From positions 1 to 64,000 of the IMG/VR virus record IMGVR_UViG_3300034418_007766: a stretch of DNA of 64,000 nucleotides; one strand, 5' to 3'. Origin of the DNA: a virus. The notes under the pieces are model-generated. The model was not told the origin of the DNA. It ran no database searches and saw only the letters and a program-made list of their open reading frames with translations. Positions 46,591 through 56,700 of the stretch are shown in pieces. The stretch's first letter is position 1; every line of letters starts with the position of its first letter. The position numbers and the translations under genes were made by a program.

Positions 46591-46619
46591 ATATTACGAT
46601 ACATTGATTAATTTGTCAA
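46591..46619 (-). promoter_or_regulatory. Sigma70-like promoter for the Pol III-like and B12-radical SAM genes
   Basis: On the minus strand, TTGACA (46619-46614), 17-bp spacer, TAATAT (46596-46591), ending 6 nt before ATG 46584. A leaderless or near-leaderless transcript is implied. Confidence 0.65.
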
Positions 46620-46821
46620 GATCGGATTTAGGTTCTTCTATGCTTTTCTTTTGCTGTAATCTACGTTCTTCGAGCTCAAGTTTGTATGTGTCTAATAATA
46701 ATATCATTTGTTGACGCACATGGGCATCGTTCGTCATAAAATACATGCCATTTAATTTAAGAATTTTCTTTTCTAACTCTTGGTTAGATAGTTCGCTTAA
46801 AGATTTAGCATTTGGGTGCAT
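46594..46821 (-). CDS. Small helical protein (75 aa)
   Basis: Helical, charged (LSNQELEKKILKLNG...YKLELEERRLQQKK). No family recognised. Its last codons contain the promoter of the next gene. Confidence 0.6.
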   Translation of the reverse strand: MHPNAKSLSELSNQELEKKILKLNGMYFMTNDAHVRQQMILLLDTYKLELEERRLQQKKSIEEPKSDLDKLINVS

Positions 46822-46830
46822 ATGATATCC

Positions 46831-47442
46831 TTATGGAATAGATGTAAAACGATCAACGTAGTCAAAGAATAGGGTATTACCAGAATCGTATGTGAACACA
46901 TCAACAATAGTTTTTTCACCTATATTTCCGCTAAGTGTTAATATGCTTGTACCATTCCAAGTATCTACATTAGTCCTATCATTAAGTTTCGCATCGCCTG
47001 CTCCTGCACTAAGAGTAATTTGGGTATCATTATTGCCTGGATTATCGACACTCATAATCAACCTGAGGCTTGCATATCTGTCAGTAGGCCAGCCTGTAAA
47101 AGTCACTGTAGCTATATTACCTGGACTACCAAAATCCCAATTTATAACGTGAACATGTGCATCTCTATAGTCAACTTCGTGGTCGCCAGTTAATGTATTG
47201 AATGCTTTGTTGAATTTTGGAGTCACTTGAAGTAGTTCAGCATTTTGTATTTCGTTACCAGAATGATCGTTGTCTGCATCAATACGTGCTCTGTTTGCTT
47301 GCAATGTTGTAATTTCTGTGCCTGCTGTTGTCAAGTTCGTTTTGATACTAGCAAAGTTATCGCGGAATCCCTGGCTATCATTATCAATACCAGCTACCGG
47401 ATAATTTTCATCTATTGTTGTTGTATTAATGTTACTTGCCAT
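46831..47442 (-). CDS. Tail-fibre-locus structural protein (203 aa)
   Basis: Starts with a degenerate version of the module shared in this locus (NYPVAGIDNDSQGFRDNFASIKTNL), then a helical linker and a beta-rich C-terminal domain (VINWDFGSPGNIATVTF, RLIMSVDNPGNNDTQITLSAG). Probably a virion fibre or decoration protein. AATAAATA late promoter upstream. Confidence 0.65.
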   Translation of the reverse strand: MASNINTTTIDENYPVAGIDNDSQGFRDNFASIKTNLTTAGTEITTLQANRARIDADNDHSGNEIQNAELLQVTPKFNKAFNTLTGDHEVDYRDAHVHVINWDFGSPGNIATVTFTGWPTDRYASLRLIMSVDNPGNNDTQITLSAGAGDAKLNDRTNVDTWNGTSILTLSGNIGEKTIVDVFTYDSGNTLFFDYVDRFTSIP

Positions 47443-47461
47443 TTGTTTTCCTTTGTTATAC

Positions 47462-47469
47462 TATTTATT
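47462..47469 (-). promoter_or_regulatory. T4-type late promoter (AATAAATA)
   Basis: AATAAATA on the minus strand, 20 nt upstream of ATG 47442. Confidence 0.6.
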
Positions 47470-47473
47470 CCAT

Positions 47474-50400
47474 TCAACTGTTAAATTGATAATTACCGAA
47501 CACAATATATTGATCATTATTGCTTTCATTTGTTGCGTTAATTATATACCTATCTATGTCGTAATTAATTTGATTAAAATCAAAATTTTGTTCGTTGCTT
47601 TTCAAATAATTTTTTACATTTGCTAATATTTGGTCGCCTTGGCCTGGTTTAGTATAGGCAAGTGGTATTGCAAAAGTATAGCCTAATTCTTTCAAGCTAC
47701 CTTTTTGTGCAGTTTGCATCCAAAGCGGCAAGAAATCCTTACTGCTTTCTCCTATATTGGAAATATTAGTCCTCATTTTTTCAATATTGCTTATGTAAGT
47801 TTTTCTGTCTTCAGCTTCGCTCACACTTATAGCATTACTATCGATAGTGATTGTAGTCCAATCTGGTCTTAGACGCCAAGTCTCTTCCAATCCGTCAATT
47901 GTAGTTGTGCTTGCGATTGTTATACCTACATTGCTTCCTGAACGAGAACCTACTTGCAAAATGCCAACAGCTGGAATATTTACAGTGCCGCCACCTCTTT
48001 TTACAACTTTTAGCTGCCCCGATCTCAAATCAATTTTAAAAACTGTGTTGTCTTTTTTTGTAATTGCTAAATCAACACCGCCTGCACCTCCACCATACTC
48101 GTCATCAATTGGCTCAAACCTTACACTATCTACAGTGATTTTTTTGCCCCCGTTAGGAGATAAGAAACTATCTCTTGTTTCTCCTTTAGATGGTAGTGCA
48201 GGATCTACTAATTCTATATAAATTACTTCGTAAATTTCTTCTTGGGTTCCTACTGTTTTTGCAGTGGCTTTTTTTACATCGCCAAAATTAAATTTCTTTC
48301 TTTTAACCCCTTTAACACTTGCACTAACATAATTAGACAAGTTTTTTTGTTCTATTCCTGCAAACACCAAACTACGTAGCTCTTTTTGCACACCAAATTC
48401 AGGATCACTTGGTCTATATAAACTTACTGGATCAAACACTGTAGTATTGTTTAGGAAATTATTGATTTTACTGCGTTGAGATGTAGGTAAAAATGGTTTC
48501 ATGTATATATTACTATACAGATTTGTATCAGTAGTATCTATCTTAATTGTGAATTCTTGTGTTATATTTGTATTTGCAAATCTATCTCTTGCTAAAACTG
48601 TAAATTTGAATGTTCTATCAAAACTTTGTGTATTACCATCAAAGGTTGTATTAGCATTATCGATTTGTGTTAAACCAAGAGCAGATAAACTACCTACACT
48701 TGGAAATCTTCCAGTTATTTCTCCGGTTGATTTTAATGTCATGCCAAACGGTAAAGCACCTGATAATACACTGTATGTTAACACTGCATTTGCATATGTA
48801 GATTTTGCTTTAACAGCAAATACACTATCTCTATTAGGTTTAATAGTGCCTAATTGTGCAGGAGATTCCCAACTCAAGACACTGTCAATTTCACCTAATG
48901 TTTGTATTTTAAACGTTTTTATTTTTTCTAGTAAATTACTTTCGTCTCTTGCAAAATCTTTTTGGAAAGAAAGTCCTCTAATTACTCCAAGGCTTATGTT
49001 TCTTCCTATATTAAAAGTTCTGATAAGAGTTGTGCTCAATCCTATTCTTTGATATTGATTATTTTTTACAATATTAACAGTAGCACTATCAGCTGTATGG
49101 AAAAGGTCTTTAACATAAGCTGAACTACTTGTATTTGCTGTAAGAGGAATAGTAAGTGTTACTGTATGTATACCTGCACTACCGCTAATTGTGGTGATAT
49201 AAGCTGGAAGGTCCCCTACATCTAAAAATTGTTCTAATATACCAACTATGCCTGGACCGCCTGCAGTGCCTGTGGTGTTGGTATTTAATTCAAGACTATT
49301 AGTGATATCAACACTAACTGTGTATTTTACATAATCTGCAATACTGGTAATGTTATATTTTTCTGTATCGCTAAAGATCAAGTCTTGTCCATTGTAAAAC
49401 AACTGATCAGCTGTGCTCAAAGTTTCTACAAAGAAATAATCTGCAGAAGGTAGTGTTGATTCTTTGACAACTAACGGTTCATGTTTGTAATATCTATCAA
49501 GTCCTCTATCTAACGTTATTGTATCGTAATCTGGGGAAAGACTACTAACACTAGTTATTGTATAATTTCTACCTTCAATTTCAACATCTTGGTCAACAAG
49601 TGCAGCCAAGTCGTCAATACCATCAATAAGTGTGTCATCTAATTTTGCAATTTTTATAGTTTGTGTGCCACTTAGTGTATCCTCATAATATGTTCCAAAT
49701 ACAGTAACAATACCAGTATCTTCGTTGTATCTAATAGCACCGATTGTAAATTTATAATCTTTTGTGACAGCAGGTTGATATGGAATAATACCAGCAAGCT
49801 CGCCTGTTGCAGGATCTAAGTCTAATCCTGGAGGTAGCTCACTGACACTTTCTGCTTCTACAACTTCAAATTCAGCTGTAGTGATAGGATCAGGTGCAAA
49901 AAATTCGTCTAAACTGTTTGGTCCTCTTTTTGCAATAGGAAAATAAGGAAGTGCACCACTTAATTCATAATACCCAGTTGTGATTTCTCCTGTTGATTTT
50001 AATTTATACACACCAGGATTTCTTTGTTTTTTACTATAATAAAGAGCGCCACTTACATCAGGTTGCGCCACTGTTTCTAGAAATATAGTTTGATAGTTGT
50101 TTGCTCTACGCTTACCAAGATCTTCAGGAGTGATCCAAATTGGTAATCTTTCAAAAGTAATGTCCGCTGTAAACACACCATTACTAACCTGCATAATGGT
50201 GTTGTCAGCTCTTGTAAAATCATCACCAACAACATAAATTGTAAATTGTCTTTGTTTTGTAGCGTAACCATCAGAAACAGTTACTACAAACGTATAACGT
50301 CTATTTAACTTTCTTGGAGGACGCACAAGGTCCAAGTTACTTACATCTACATCACCATAATAATAACTGTTTATTCTATCATCAGATGCTGCGCCCCAGT

Positions 50401-50983
50401 CAAACACATTGGTTCCGTATCTGCCTGCGTCATATCCTAAAACTATTTCATTGATATCTAATGCACGTAATGGATCAACAATACCAGTTATTTTTCCTGT
50501 AGAAGACATACTCAGCCCAGGTGGTAATGTGCTTTCACCTTGACTGCTGCCATCTCCTAAAATAAACTCCAATGGCTCCTCGCCTGCTGTGGTATCAAGA
50601 TCGTATGCCTCAAGTTGAAAATCAATAGGAGTGCTATCCAAAACAAAATACACACCATTTGGGCCTACAGGAAGATCTCCTGCTGGAGTGACCCAAACAG
50701 GTTCATCGTAACCATCAACAGTCAAAGTTAACGTTCTGTCTGCAATACCGTCGCTGTTTGTTGCTCTAATGCAAAATACATTTCTTACAATTTGCTTGAC
50801 ATTATAAGGCGTTCCTACAATCTGTGTTCCAGAAATTCTAAGACCGTCTGGCAAAGCACCACTAATTACTTTGGCTGTTACACCATTAGTGTCTACTAAA
50901 GGTAAATCGATTGCAATAGTTTCACGTTCTTGTAGGATACCTAGACTGGTATTATTAATTACGCTCCATTGTGGTGCAGCCAT
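47474..50983 (-). CDS. Large virion protein with putative Ig (He_PIG-like) repeats (1169 aa)
   Basis: The sequence repeats the putative-Ig pattern 'SGALP-x-G[LM]-x-[IL]-x-x-[ST]G-x-I-x-G': SGALPDGLRISGTQIVG near 42-58, LPPGLSMSSTGKITG, LPPGLDLDPATGELAG and SGALPFGMTLKSTGEITG. Such domains often form adhesive rods or bind surface carbohydrate. The remaining part is beta-rich with no catalytic motif. Likely a tail or fibre protein. It is encoded between fibre-like genes in the late region. Confidence 0.75.
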   Translation of the reverse strand: MAAPQWSVINNTSLGILQERETIAIDLPLVDTNGVTAKVISGALPDGLRISGTQIVGTPYNVKQIVRNVFCIRATNSDGIADRTLTLTVDGYDEPVWVTPAGDLPVGPNGVYFVLDSTPIDFQLEAYDLDTTAGEEPLEFILGDGSSQGESTLPPGLSMSSTGKITGIVDPLRALDINEIVLGYDAGRYGTNVFDWGAASDDRINSYYYGDVDVSNLDLVRPPRKLNRRYTFVVTVSDGYATKQRQFTIYVVGDDFTRADNTIMQVSNGVFTADITFERLPIWITPEDLGKRRANNYQTIFLETVAQPDVSGALYYSKKQRNPGVYKLKSTGEITTGYYELSGALPYFPIAKRGPNSLDEFFAPDPITTAEFEVVEAESVSELPPGLDLDPATGELAGIIPYQPAVTKDYKFTIGAIRYNEDTGIVTVFGTYYEDTLSGTQTIKIAKLDDTLIDGIDDLAALVDQDVEIEGRNYTITSVSSLSPDYDTITLDRGLDRYYKHEPLVVKESTLPSADYFFVETLSTADQLFYNGQDLIFSDTEKYNITSIADYVKYTVSVDITNSLELNTNTTGTAGGPGIVGILEQFLDVGDLPAYITTISGSAGIHTVTLTIPLTANTSSSAYVKDLFHTADSATVNIVKNNQYQRIGLSTTLIRTFNIGRNISLGVIRGLSFQKDFARDESNLLEKIKTFKIQTLGEIDSVLSWESPAQLGTIKPNRDSVFAVKAKSTYANAVLTYSVLSGALPFGMTLKSTGEITGRFPSVGSLSALGLTQIDNANTTFDGNTQSFDRTFKFTVLARDRFANTNITQEFTIKIDTTDTNLYSNIYMKPFLPTSQRSKINNFLNNTTVFDPVSLYRPSDPEFGVQKELRSLVFAGIEQKNLSNYVSASVKGVKRKKFNFGDVKKATAKTVGTQEEIYEVIYIELVDPALPSKGETRDSFLSPNGGKKITVDSVRFEPIDDEYGGGAGGVDLAITKKDNTVFKIDLRSGQLKVVKRGGGTVNIPAVGILQVGSRSGSNVGITIASTTTIDGLEETWRLRPDWTTITIDSNAISVSEAEDRKTYISNIEKMRTNISNIGESSKDFLPLWMQTAQKGSLKELGYTFAIPLAYTKPGQGDQILANVKNYLKSNEQNFDFNQINYDIDRYIINATNESNNDQYIVFGNYQFNS

Positions 50984-50992
50984 CTGCCCTCC

Positions 50993-51742
50993 TTAAATTG
51001 CTCCTAGATCTATGCTACCAATAGATGGCGAATTAAAAGTTCCTAAATCAACAGTAGATGTTCCTAAAATAAATTGAAGTATACCGGTGTAGGTATTATC
51101 AACACCCCCAAAATCAAATGTTAAAAATTTGCCCAAGTTATTTTCGTAGTCAACTGTGTCAGTGCCTTTGCTTTTGATATTTGTTGGAACAAGTGTGCCT
51201 ATAGTCCCTGTAGTAGATACAGTAAGAGTTCCAGTCAAAGAACTAGTTGCACTAAAGTTATTTACACCGGTAATATTTTGGCTATTGGCATCTAGTCCTG
51301 CTACAAGTCTAGGGCTTTGGTCTCTTTCTAATCCTGCATCAATAATAATTTGTGGATTTGGACTAGCATTATTATCAGATCTAGTCTCTACGCCGTCTCC
51401 GCCATATAGTGCCCATGCTGCTCCATTGCCTACTGTAATACTACCTGTGTCACTAATAATTGGATTAGACTGATCTGGCACTGTTCCGTCTAGCACAATG
51501 GTGCTATCAAGTTCTGTAACATTTATATTTGTTCCACCAACTATTGTTCTAAATCTCAAAGTATTGCTAGTTACATCTGCTAAAACTTTTCCTCCAGAAC
51601 TTCCAAGGTTAACCCCTGCAGGACCTTGTGCTAAATTCAATGCGTTAAAGTTTGCGTTAACTTTTACAAATGCTTCACGTAAATCATCGCCTGTTCCGTC
51701 ATTTGCTGCTGATCCTATGTTAATTGTTTGTATATCTGCCAT
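50993..51742 (-). CDS. Tail-fibre-locus protein with NDGTGD-KVN-x-NF module (249 aa)
   Basis: N-terminal module GSAANDGTGDDLREAFVKVNANFNAL (about 10-35), shared with 53423-53722 and 53722-60645. The rest is Ser/Thr/Asn-rich and beta-prone (GSITVGNGAAWALYGGDGVETR), as in fibre shafts. The C-terminus ends with short SIGSIDLGAI repeats. Confidence 0.65.
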   Translation of the reverse strand: MADIQTINIGSAANDGTGDDLREAFVKVNANFNALNLAQGPAGVNLGSSGGKVLADVTSNTLRFRTIVGGTNINVTELDSTIVLDGTVPDQSNPIISDTGSITVGNGAAWALYGGDGVETRSDNNASPNPQIIIDAGLERDQSPRLVAGLDANSQNITGVNNFSATSSLTGTLTVSTTGTIGTLVPTNIKSKGTDTVDYENNLGKFLTFDFGGVDNTYTGILQFILGTSTVDLGTFNSPSIGSIDLGAI

Positions 51743-51753
51743 TTATATCTCCA

Positions 51754-53382
51754 TTATGCTTCAGCCATTGCCGACCATGCGCCGTTTATGAATACCATTA
51801 GTGCTTGAGATCCATCCCCAAGAGGATCCCAAGATGTTCCATCAGCAATCGCCAGCATACCTGGATATGTATCATCATTATTAGGCTGTCCGCCAATTGG
51901 TGGAACTATTGTTAACCAACCGCCTGTAACAGTTCCTGTTCCACCTGCATTAACAAAGTCTCTACCACCGTCATAAAGTTGATGGTAACCATGTGTGCTG
52001 TTATACATGAAAGTGCCTGTGACCGGGGATGATGGTCTGTCACCGTCTGCTGCGCCTCCAGAGGGTGCTAATTGCACATAATCGGATGTCATTATCACAC
52101 CAGTAGAATTTAAAGTAATAGTGCTTCCTGTGGCGTTAATAGTTACCGTTGATGTTGATGAGAGTGTTGTAGAATTAATTGTGGTTGCATATACGTTCGC
52201 ATAAGGATTACCACTATTGCCAATATTTATAGTTCCACTGCTTGGCACCAAACTAGATTGAACTGATATAGTTCCTGCACTGTTAAGTATTAGATTACTA
52301 ACACCACCTACTGTCAAATCAAGTCCAGCCTGTCCGTCAATAGTTGTAGCAGTTGTATGGTTAAAATTAATACCACCAGTTGACAATTGTATATCAGTGG
52401 CAGTTACTCTACCACTACTTGTAAAAGCACCAGCTTGAAAACTCAGTGTAGTTGTTGAACCGATTGTTAAAACATCATCCAATGAACCAACACTTGTGAT
52501 GTATCCATCTGGGTTTGCTGCATCATATGGCGTAAATCCTAATGCGTCTGTAACATTTCCAGAGTTAATAGCTGTTAAAAATCCTAAGCTGTTGGCTGCG
52601 CCATCATAAGGTGTGTATCCTAATGCACCTGTAACATCGCCACTGGTAATACTGGTAAGAAAACCCAACGGATTAGAAGCATCATAAGGTGTATAACCTA
52701 ACGCATCTGTGATACCTACTGAGTTATTGATATATCCATCTGGGTTGGTTGAGTTGTATGGTGTAAATCCTAAAGCACCAGTGACCTGTGCAGATGTCAA
52801 ACCATTTAAAATACTGGCTGTTGAAATTGTAGCAAGATTTGTTTCTGTTGCATTTACGACTACAATTTGTTCCGCTTTACCATCAAAAGTAAATGCATCT
52901 GATAAACTTTCAAATGTTCCACCTACAAGCAAATTTGTGTTATCAGTTAGATCACTAATATCAGTTGGAATTATACCATCATTATCGCCAAGTTGATTAA
53001 TATCAGATGGAATAACCGGTGTGTTAAACAAATCATTGTAGTCACCACTAAATCCACCGCCTAACAATCCATCAGTATCATTCAATTGGTTAACATCAAT
53101 AGGAATAAATGGTTGGTTTAACAAGTCGTTAAAATCAATAGACTCCAACAAGTTTGTTCCGCCAACTGTATATGTAAGTGCTTCTACGTTTCCACTTACA
53201 GTAGCATTTGTGGCAAGTAATAATGGTGTTGTAACACTGCCACCTGCGGTAATAGTGCTTGTTGTTGTAATACTAGTCAATCCAGTGATGTTATTGCCTG
53301 TTAAATCTAAGTCATCACCAACGGGCAACTCTCTAAGTTGACTGTTATCTTCATCTAATACTAGTGGAATTCTACTTGCCAT
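51754..53382 (-). CDS. Tail fibre protein with ALGYTPY repeats (542 aa)
   Basis: N-terminal segment (PVGDDLDLTGNNITGLTSI), a section of 'IPIDVNQLNDTDGLLGG'-like repeats, then four ALG[FY]TPY repeats (about 203-286), a motif widespread in phage tail fibres, and a beta-rich C-terminal knob region (SSPVTGTFMYNSTHGYHQLYDGG). Probably trimeric and receptor-binding. GATAAATA late promoter upstream. Confidence 0.75.
   Translation of the reverse strand: MASRIPLVLDEDNSQLRELPVGDDLDLTGNNITGLTSITTTSTITAGGSVTTPLLLATNATVSGNVEALTYTVGGTNLLESIDFNDLLNQPFIPIDVNQLNDTDGLLGGGFSGDYNDLFNTPVIPSDINQLGDNDGIIPTDISDLTDNTNLLVGGTFESLSDAFTFDGKAEQIVVVNATETNLATISTASILNGLTSAQVTGALGFTPYNSTNPDGYINNSVGITDALGYTPYDASNPLGFLTSITSGDVTGALGYTPYDGAANSLGFLTAINSGNVTDALGFTPYDAANPDGYITSVGSLDDVLTIGSTTTLSFQAGAFTSSGRVTATDIQLSTGGINFNHTTATTIDGQAGLDLTVGGVSNLILNSAGTISVQSSLVPSSGTINIGNSGNPYANVYATTINSTTLSSTSTVTINATGSTITLNSTGVIMTSDYVQLAPSGGAADGDRPSSPVTGTFMYNSTHGYHQLYDGGRDFVNAGGTGTVTGGWLTIVPPIGGQPNNDDTYPGMLAIADGTSWDPLGDGSQALMVFINGAWSAMAEA
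52492..52791 (-). repeat. Four tandem ALG[FY]TPY-coding repeats
   Basis: Residues about 198-297 of the fibre protein: ALGFTPY at 203, ALGYTPY at 227, ALGYTPY at 253 and ALGFTPY at 280, with spacing of 24-27 residues and a common [NS]P-x-G[YF][IL]-type end. Confidence 0.8.
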
Positions 53383-53407
53383 TCTCGTGTCCTTGTATTG
53401 TTATACA

Positions 53408-53415
53408 TATTTATC
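53408..53415 (-). promoter_or_regulatory. T4-type late promoter (GATAAATA)
   Basis: GATAAATA on the minus strand, 26 nt upstream of ATG 53382. Confidence 0.7.
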
Positions 53416-53422
53416 GCATTAA

Positions 53423-53722
53423 TTATAATGCTGCTATTCGTGCTTGGAAGTCTGCAAAATCTGTTGCTGCTGCTACTTCTGTTTTGAGTGTTGCTAAACT
53501 TACATAACCCGGAATAACACCATTTACAGCATCTACTAATAATGTACTATCATCAGCAAACACACTGCCTTTGATATCTGTTACAACATTACCATCAGCT
53601 AATGCTGCAATATCAGTATATACTTCTGTAAAGTTTTCATTGACTTTGGTAAAGGCTACACGTAGTGGATCTCCGTCGCCGCTGTTATCATTTGTGCCTG
53701 TGTTTATAATTAACTGTGTCAT
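53423..53722 (-). CDS. Small tail-fibre-locus protein, stand-alone module (99 aa)
   Basis: Consists mainly of the shared module (TGTNDNSGDGDPLRVAFTKVNENFTEVY near 8-35) plus a short beta-alpha tail. Its small size suggests that the module folds alone, perhaps as an attachment or trimerisation unit. Overlaps the giant fibre gene stop by 1 nt. Confidence 0.65.
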   Translation of the reverse strand: MTQLIINTGTNDNSGDGDPLRVAFTKVNENFTEVYTDIAALADGNVVTDIKGSVFADDSTLLVDAVNGVIPGYVSLATLKTEVAAATDFADFQARIAAL

Positions 53723-56700
53723 TATACTCTCCCTACCACTACTTCAATTGTTCCGTAGCCATCATCCTGTTTGGATTGTAGTGCTTTACCAATGACTGTG
53801 CCCATTTTAGGATTGTTATCAACTATTGCATAACCAGCTTTAGCTGCTGTAACAAGCAGGTCGCCTTTTTCCACCCGACCAAGCACTTTTGTAGGAACTC
53901 TACCTTGAAGTGCTACACCAACCACATGTTCACCTTTAAGCTCACTGTTCATGATATGCGCTGGATTTGTAGTTACAACACCAGCTACTCTTCTGTCACC
54001 TTTGGTGTTTGTTGTAGTTACTTCTTCGTCACCGCCAAACACTAGAACTGTGCCTGGTTCATAGTCTGTATCGCCTTTGTAGTTTTCAGCTAAGTCAGCG
54101 TAAAGAGCTTTTGTAGCAACACCAGCAAATGTAGTTGCATACACTGTGTTGAATATATCACCTGAAGTGCCGATAGTCTGACCATTGTCAGCACCACTAC
54201 CATTTCCTGGTCCTCTAAATCCGCCAGGCGCAGTGATAGTTGAGGCAGAGCCAGCTGTAATAGTGCCGCCTCCGCTGATTGCACCGCCTACTGTTAGTAA
54301 ATTTGTGTTTGGATTGTATGTAATACCAGTATCGGTTCTAAGAGTTTCTGCTGTTGCAGAAGCATTGTTATCAGCAACAAAAGTCAAATATTGTGTGGAG
54401 TTGGCGCTGTTTGATATTGTTTTTATTGTATCAGCACTATCTGCATTGCCTGTTAATTCGCCTGTGCTTACATCAAGTATTACATCTGTGCCATTGTATA
54501 TATCACCGTCAACATTTGCTGATATTTTGCTTGGTAAGCCAATAACAAATGTAACATTTCCTGTGCTTGGTTCTGTAGTTGTGATACTTACTTCATTGGC
54601 TGTGCCTTGTATTCTAACAGCATTTCCTAGTGGAACATCAACATTGGCAGTCCCATCTCCGACACTAATAGAGCTATTGGATAATTTTGCGTTGGTAATG
54701 CTACCTGCTAGTTCATCGTTTGAAATGCCAAGTGCTTTAATTCTAACACGACCAGTTAGTGTAGCACTATCTAGTTCTACTTCAAAGTTTTCGTCACTGT
54801 AGATACTCATTCCAAGGGTGCTTTGGACAAAAGTTCCATTTCCCCAACCAGTTGATCCATCATCTTCATCAAATGTCGTTGCGGCTTGTAAAGAAAGTTT
54901 GCTTTGAGCTATTCCTGCTGTATTACTTACATCGGCATTTTCAATAGCACCTGCATTTATCTGTCCTTCCATCAAGCCTGAAGTAGCATCAAATGTCATT
55001 GAAAAGTCACTGTTTGCAACATTTGTATCAAATCCTGTGTTTATCCATCCATCTGTAGCGTCTTTGTAAATTAAGAATTCGCCAGCAGCTGGTGATGAAA
55101 TAGTGGTATCTTCTAACTCACTGAGTTCATCTTGATTTGCTAATCCAGTATCAACATAATCTTTTGTGACAGCATCACTCGGTGATGTAGGTGTCGCTAA
55201 GTCGATAATTTGATTATTACCCATACGCAAATTGCCTGCTAAAGGCAAAATACCACTCAGTGGCAAGAAACCACCTGTGGTTTGTGGAATTAATTCTGCA
55301 CCAGCAAGTGCAGTGCCGTTTCGATCCATACCCAAACGTCTGTCGATATAACCTTCAACTGCTGTTTCAACTGGCACTGCATCAGCAGTAGCATTTGTAA
55401 ATGTATCATCAGCACTAAATTCGTTGACACGCACACCTCGTTTAAAGCCAATACCGTCAATGTTTGTAAGAACAAGTGCAGCGTTAAATGTAATACGTCC
55501 TGTGCCTTGGTCAACTGTAAAGAATCTACCAACACGGAAGAAACCATCTTGGTCTGTTGAAGCAAAGAACACTCTACCTCTATTACGTTCTTGAACTTGC
55601 GCTTTGCTTGCAAAACCTTCACTGTCTAAACTTTCTTCATCGGTAACGGCTGCAATTTTTGGACCACCAAAAATTCTATCTGGATAGTTACTGGTATTGT
55701 AACCACCTGTTCCTATGTCTAGGAAGTCATGTGAAGTAGCACGACAAGTTGAAATGTTTACAGTAACACTACCTGATTCTGCTTCTTGTAAGCCTACTTG
55801 CAAAGTAATATTGTTACCAGCTGCATTACTTGCTCTTGCAGCAAGTCCTGAGCCCACATAAGTATCACTGATATTATATTTGTCGCTAAAACTAATGATA
55901 CCAAAATCTGTGCCTGTTCCGCTATCTGTTACCACTTGATATCCTGTTATAACATGCACTTTGCCTTGCCATGCAAAAATCATATCAGCTGTAGCATCGT
56001 CACCAAGATTTATACGATTCTGATCTGCTGCGCTCAATATTGTTGACACAGCAATGTGTTGGTCACCTTGTGTATCGCCTAGTGTAGTGCCGCCAGTTAG
56101 ACTGTATGTTGCTGGTGATTGTCCAGCAAAATCATTACTTACAACCAAATCTATGTAATCAAAGTTATCATCAATGGTCACTCTTGTTTGAGCGCCAATT
56201 GCTGGAACACCAGCTGTTAGTGTGTTTTCAAATGCAAGTGTTCTATACGTTACAGTTTCCTGCTCATCAAAAATCAAAGCAGTTGATGGTCTTGTAAGTG
56301 TTGCACTTGTAATACCGTTTAATATTATGTTTTGTTGACTTGTCAACACAGCATTTGTAGCGTGAGCTACGTTGAATTGCAAACCTGTTGTTTCTGTAGA
56401 AACTTCACCGCCTGTGCCTGATGTAAATTCTAATCTCCAAATCTTTTTACCAATTAATCCTGGAAAGGATCCAATATCGTCATCAATTGTTCCGTCTACA
56501 TAATCTGATGGTATTTCTCTTCCAGTATCGCTTACGTTAATTACTTCATATGGCTGGAATGTTGTTTCACTATCATTATGGTGAATTTCAAGTTGAGAAG
56601 CGTTTAATGGATAATTAGTGGCATCGTAAATAAATGCACGTTGCGCACCTTTTGTTCCACCAAAATCTCTATTAACCAAACTCACTGGAACACCATAACT

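Noticed and set aside
48501-49052. Plus-strand ORF of 183 codons inside the 1169-aa virion gene
   Set aside because: It is antisense to a clear beta-rich repeat protein; hydrophobic composition is a mirror of Ile/Asn/Lys codons and there is no ribosome-binding site or neighbour context.
54185-54802. Plus-strand ORF of 205 codons opposite the giant fibre
   Set aside because: Antisense shadow, Pro/Ser/Val-rich low-complexity product; no start signal.
56334-56349. Palindrome TGTTGACTTGTCAACA with a TTGACA box
   Set aside because: Inside the giant fibre gene; the following -10-like sequence has 16-bp spacing and no gene start nearby.
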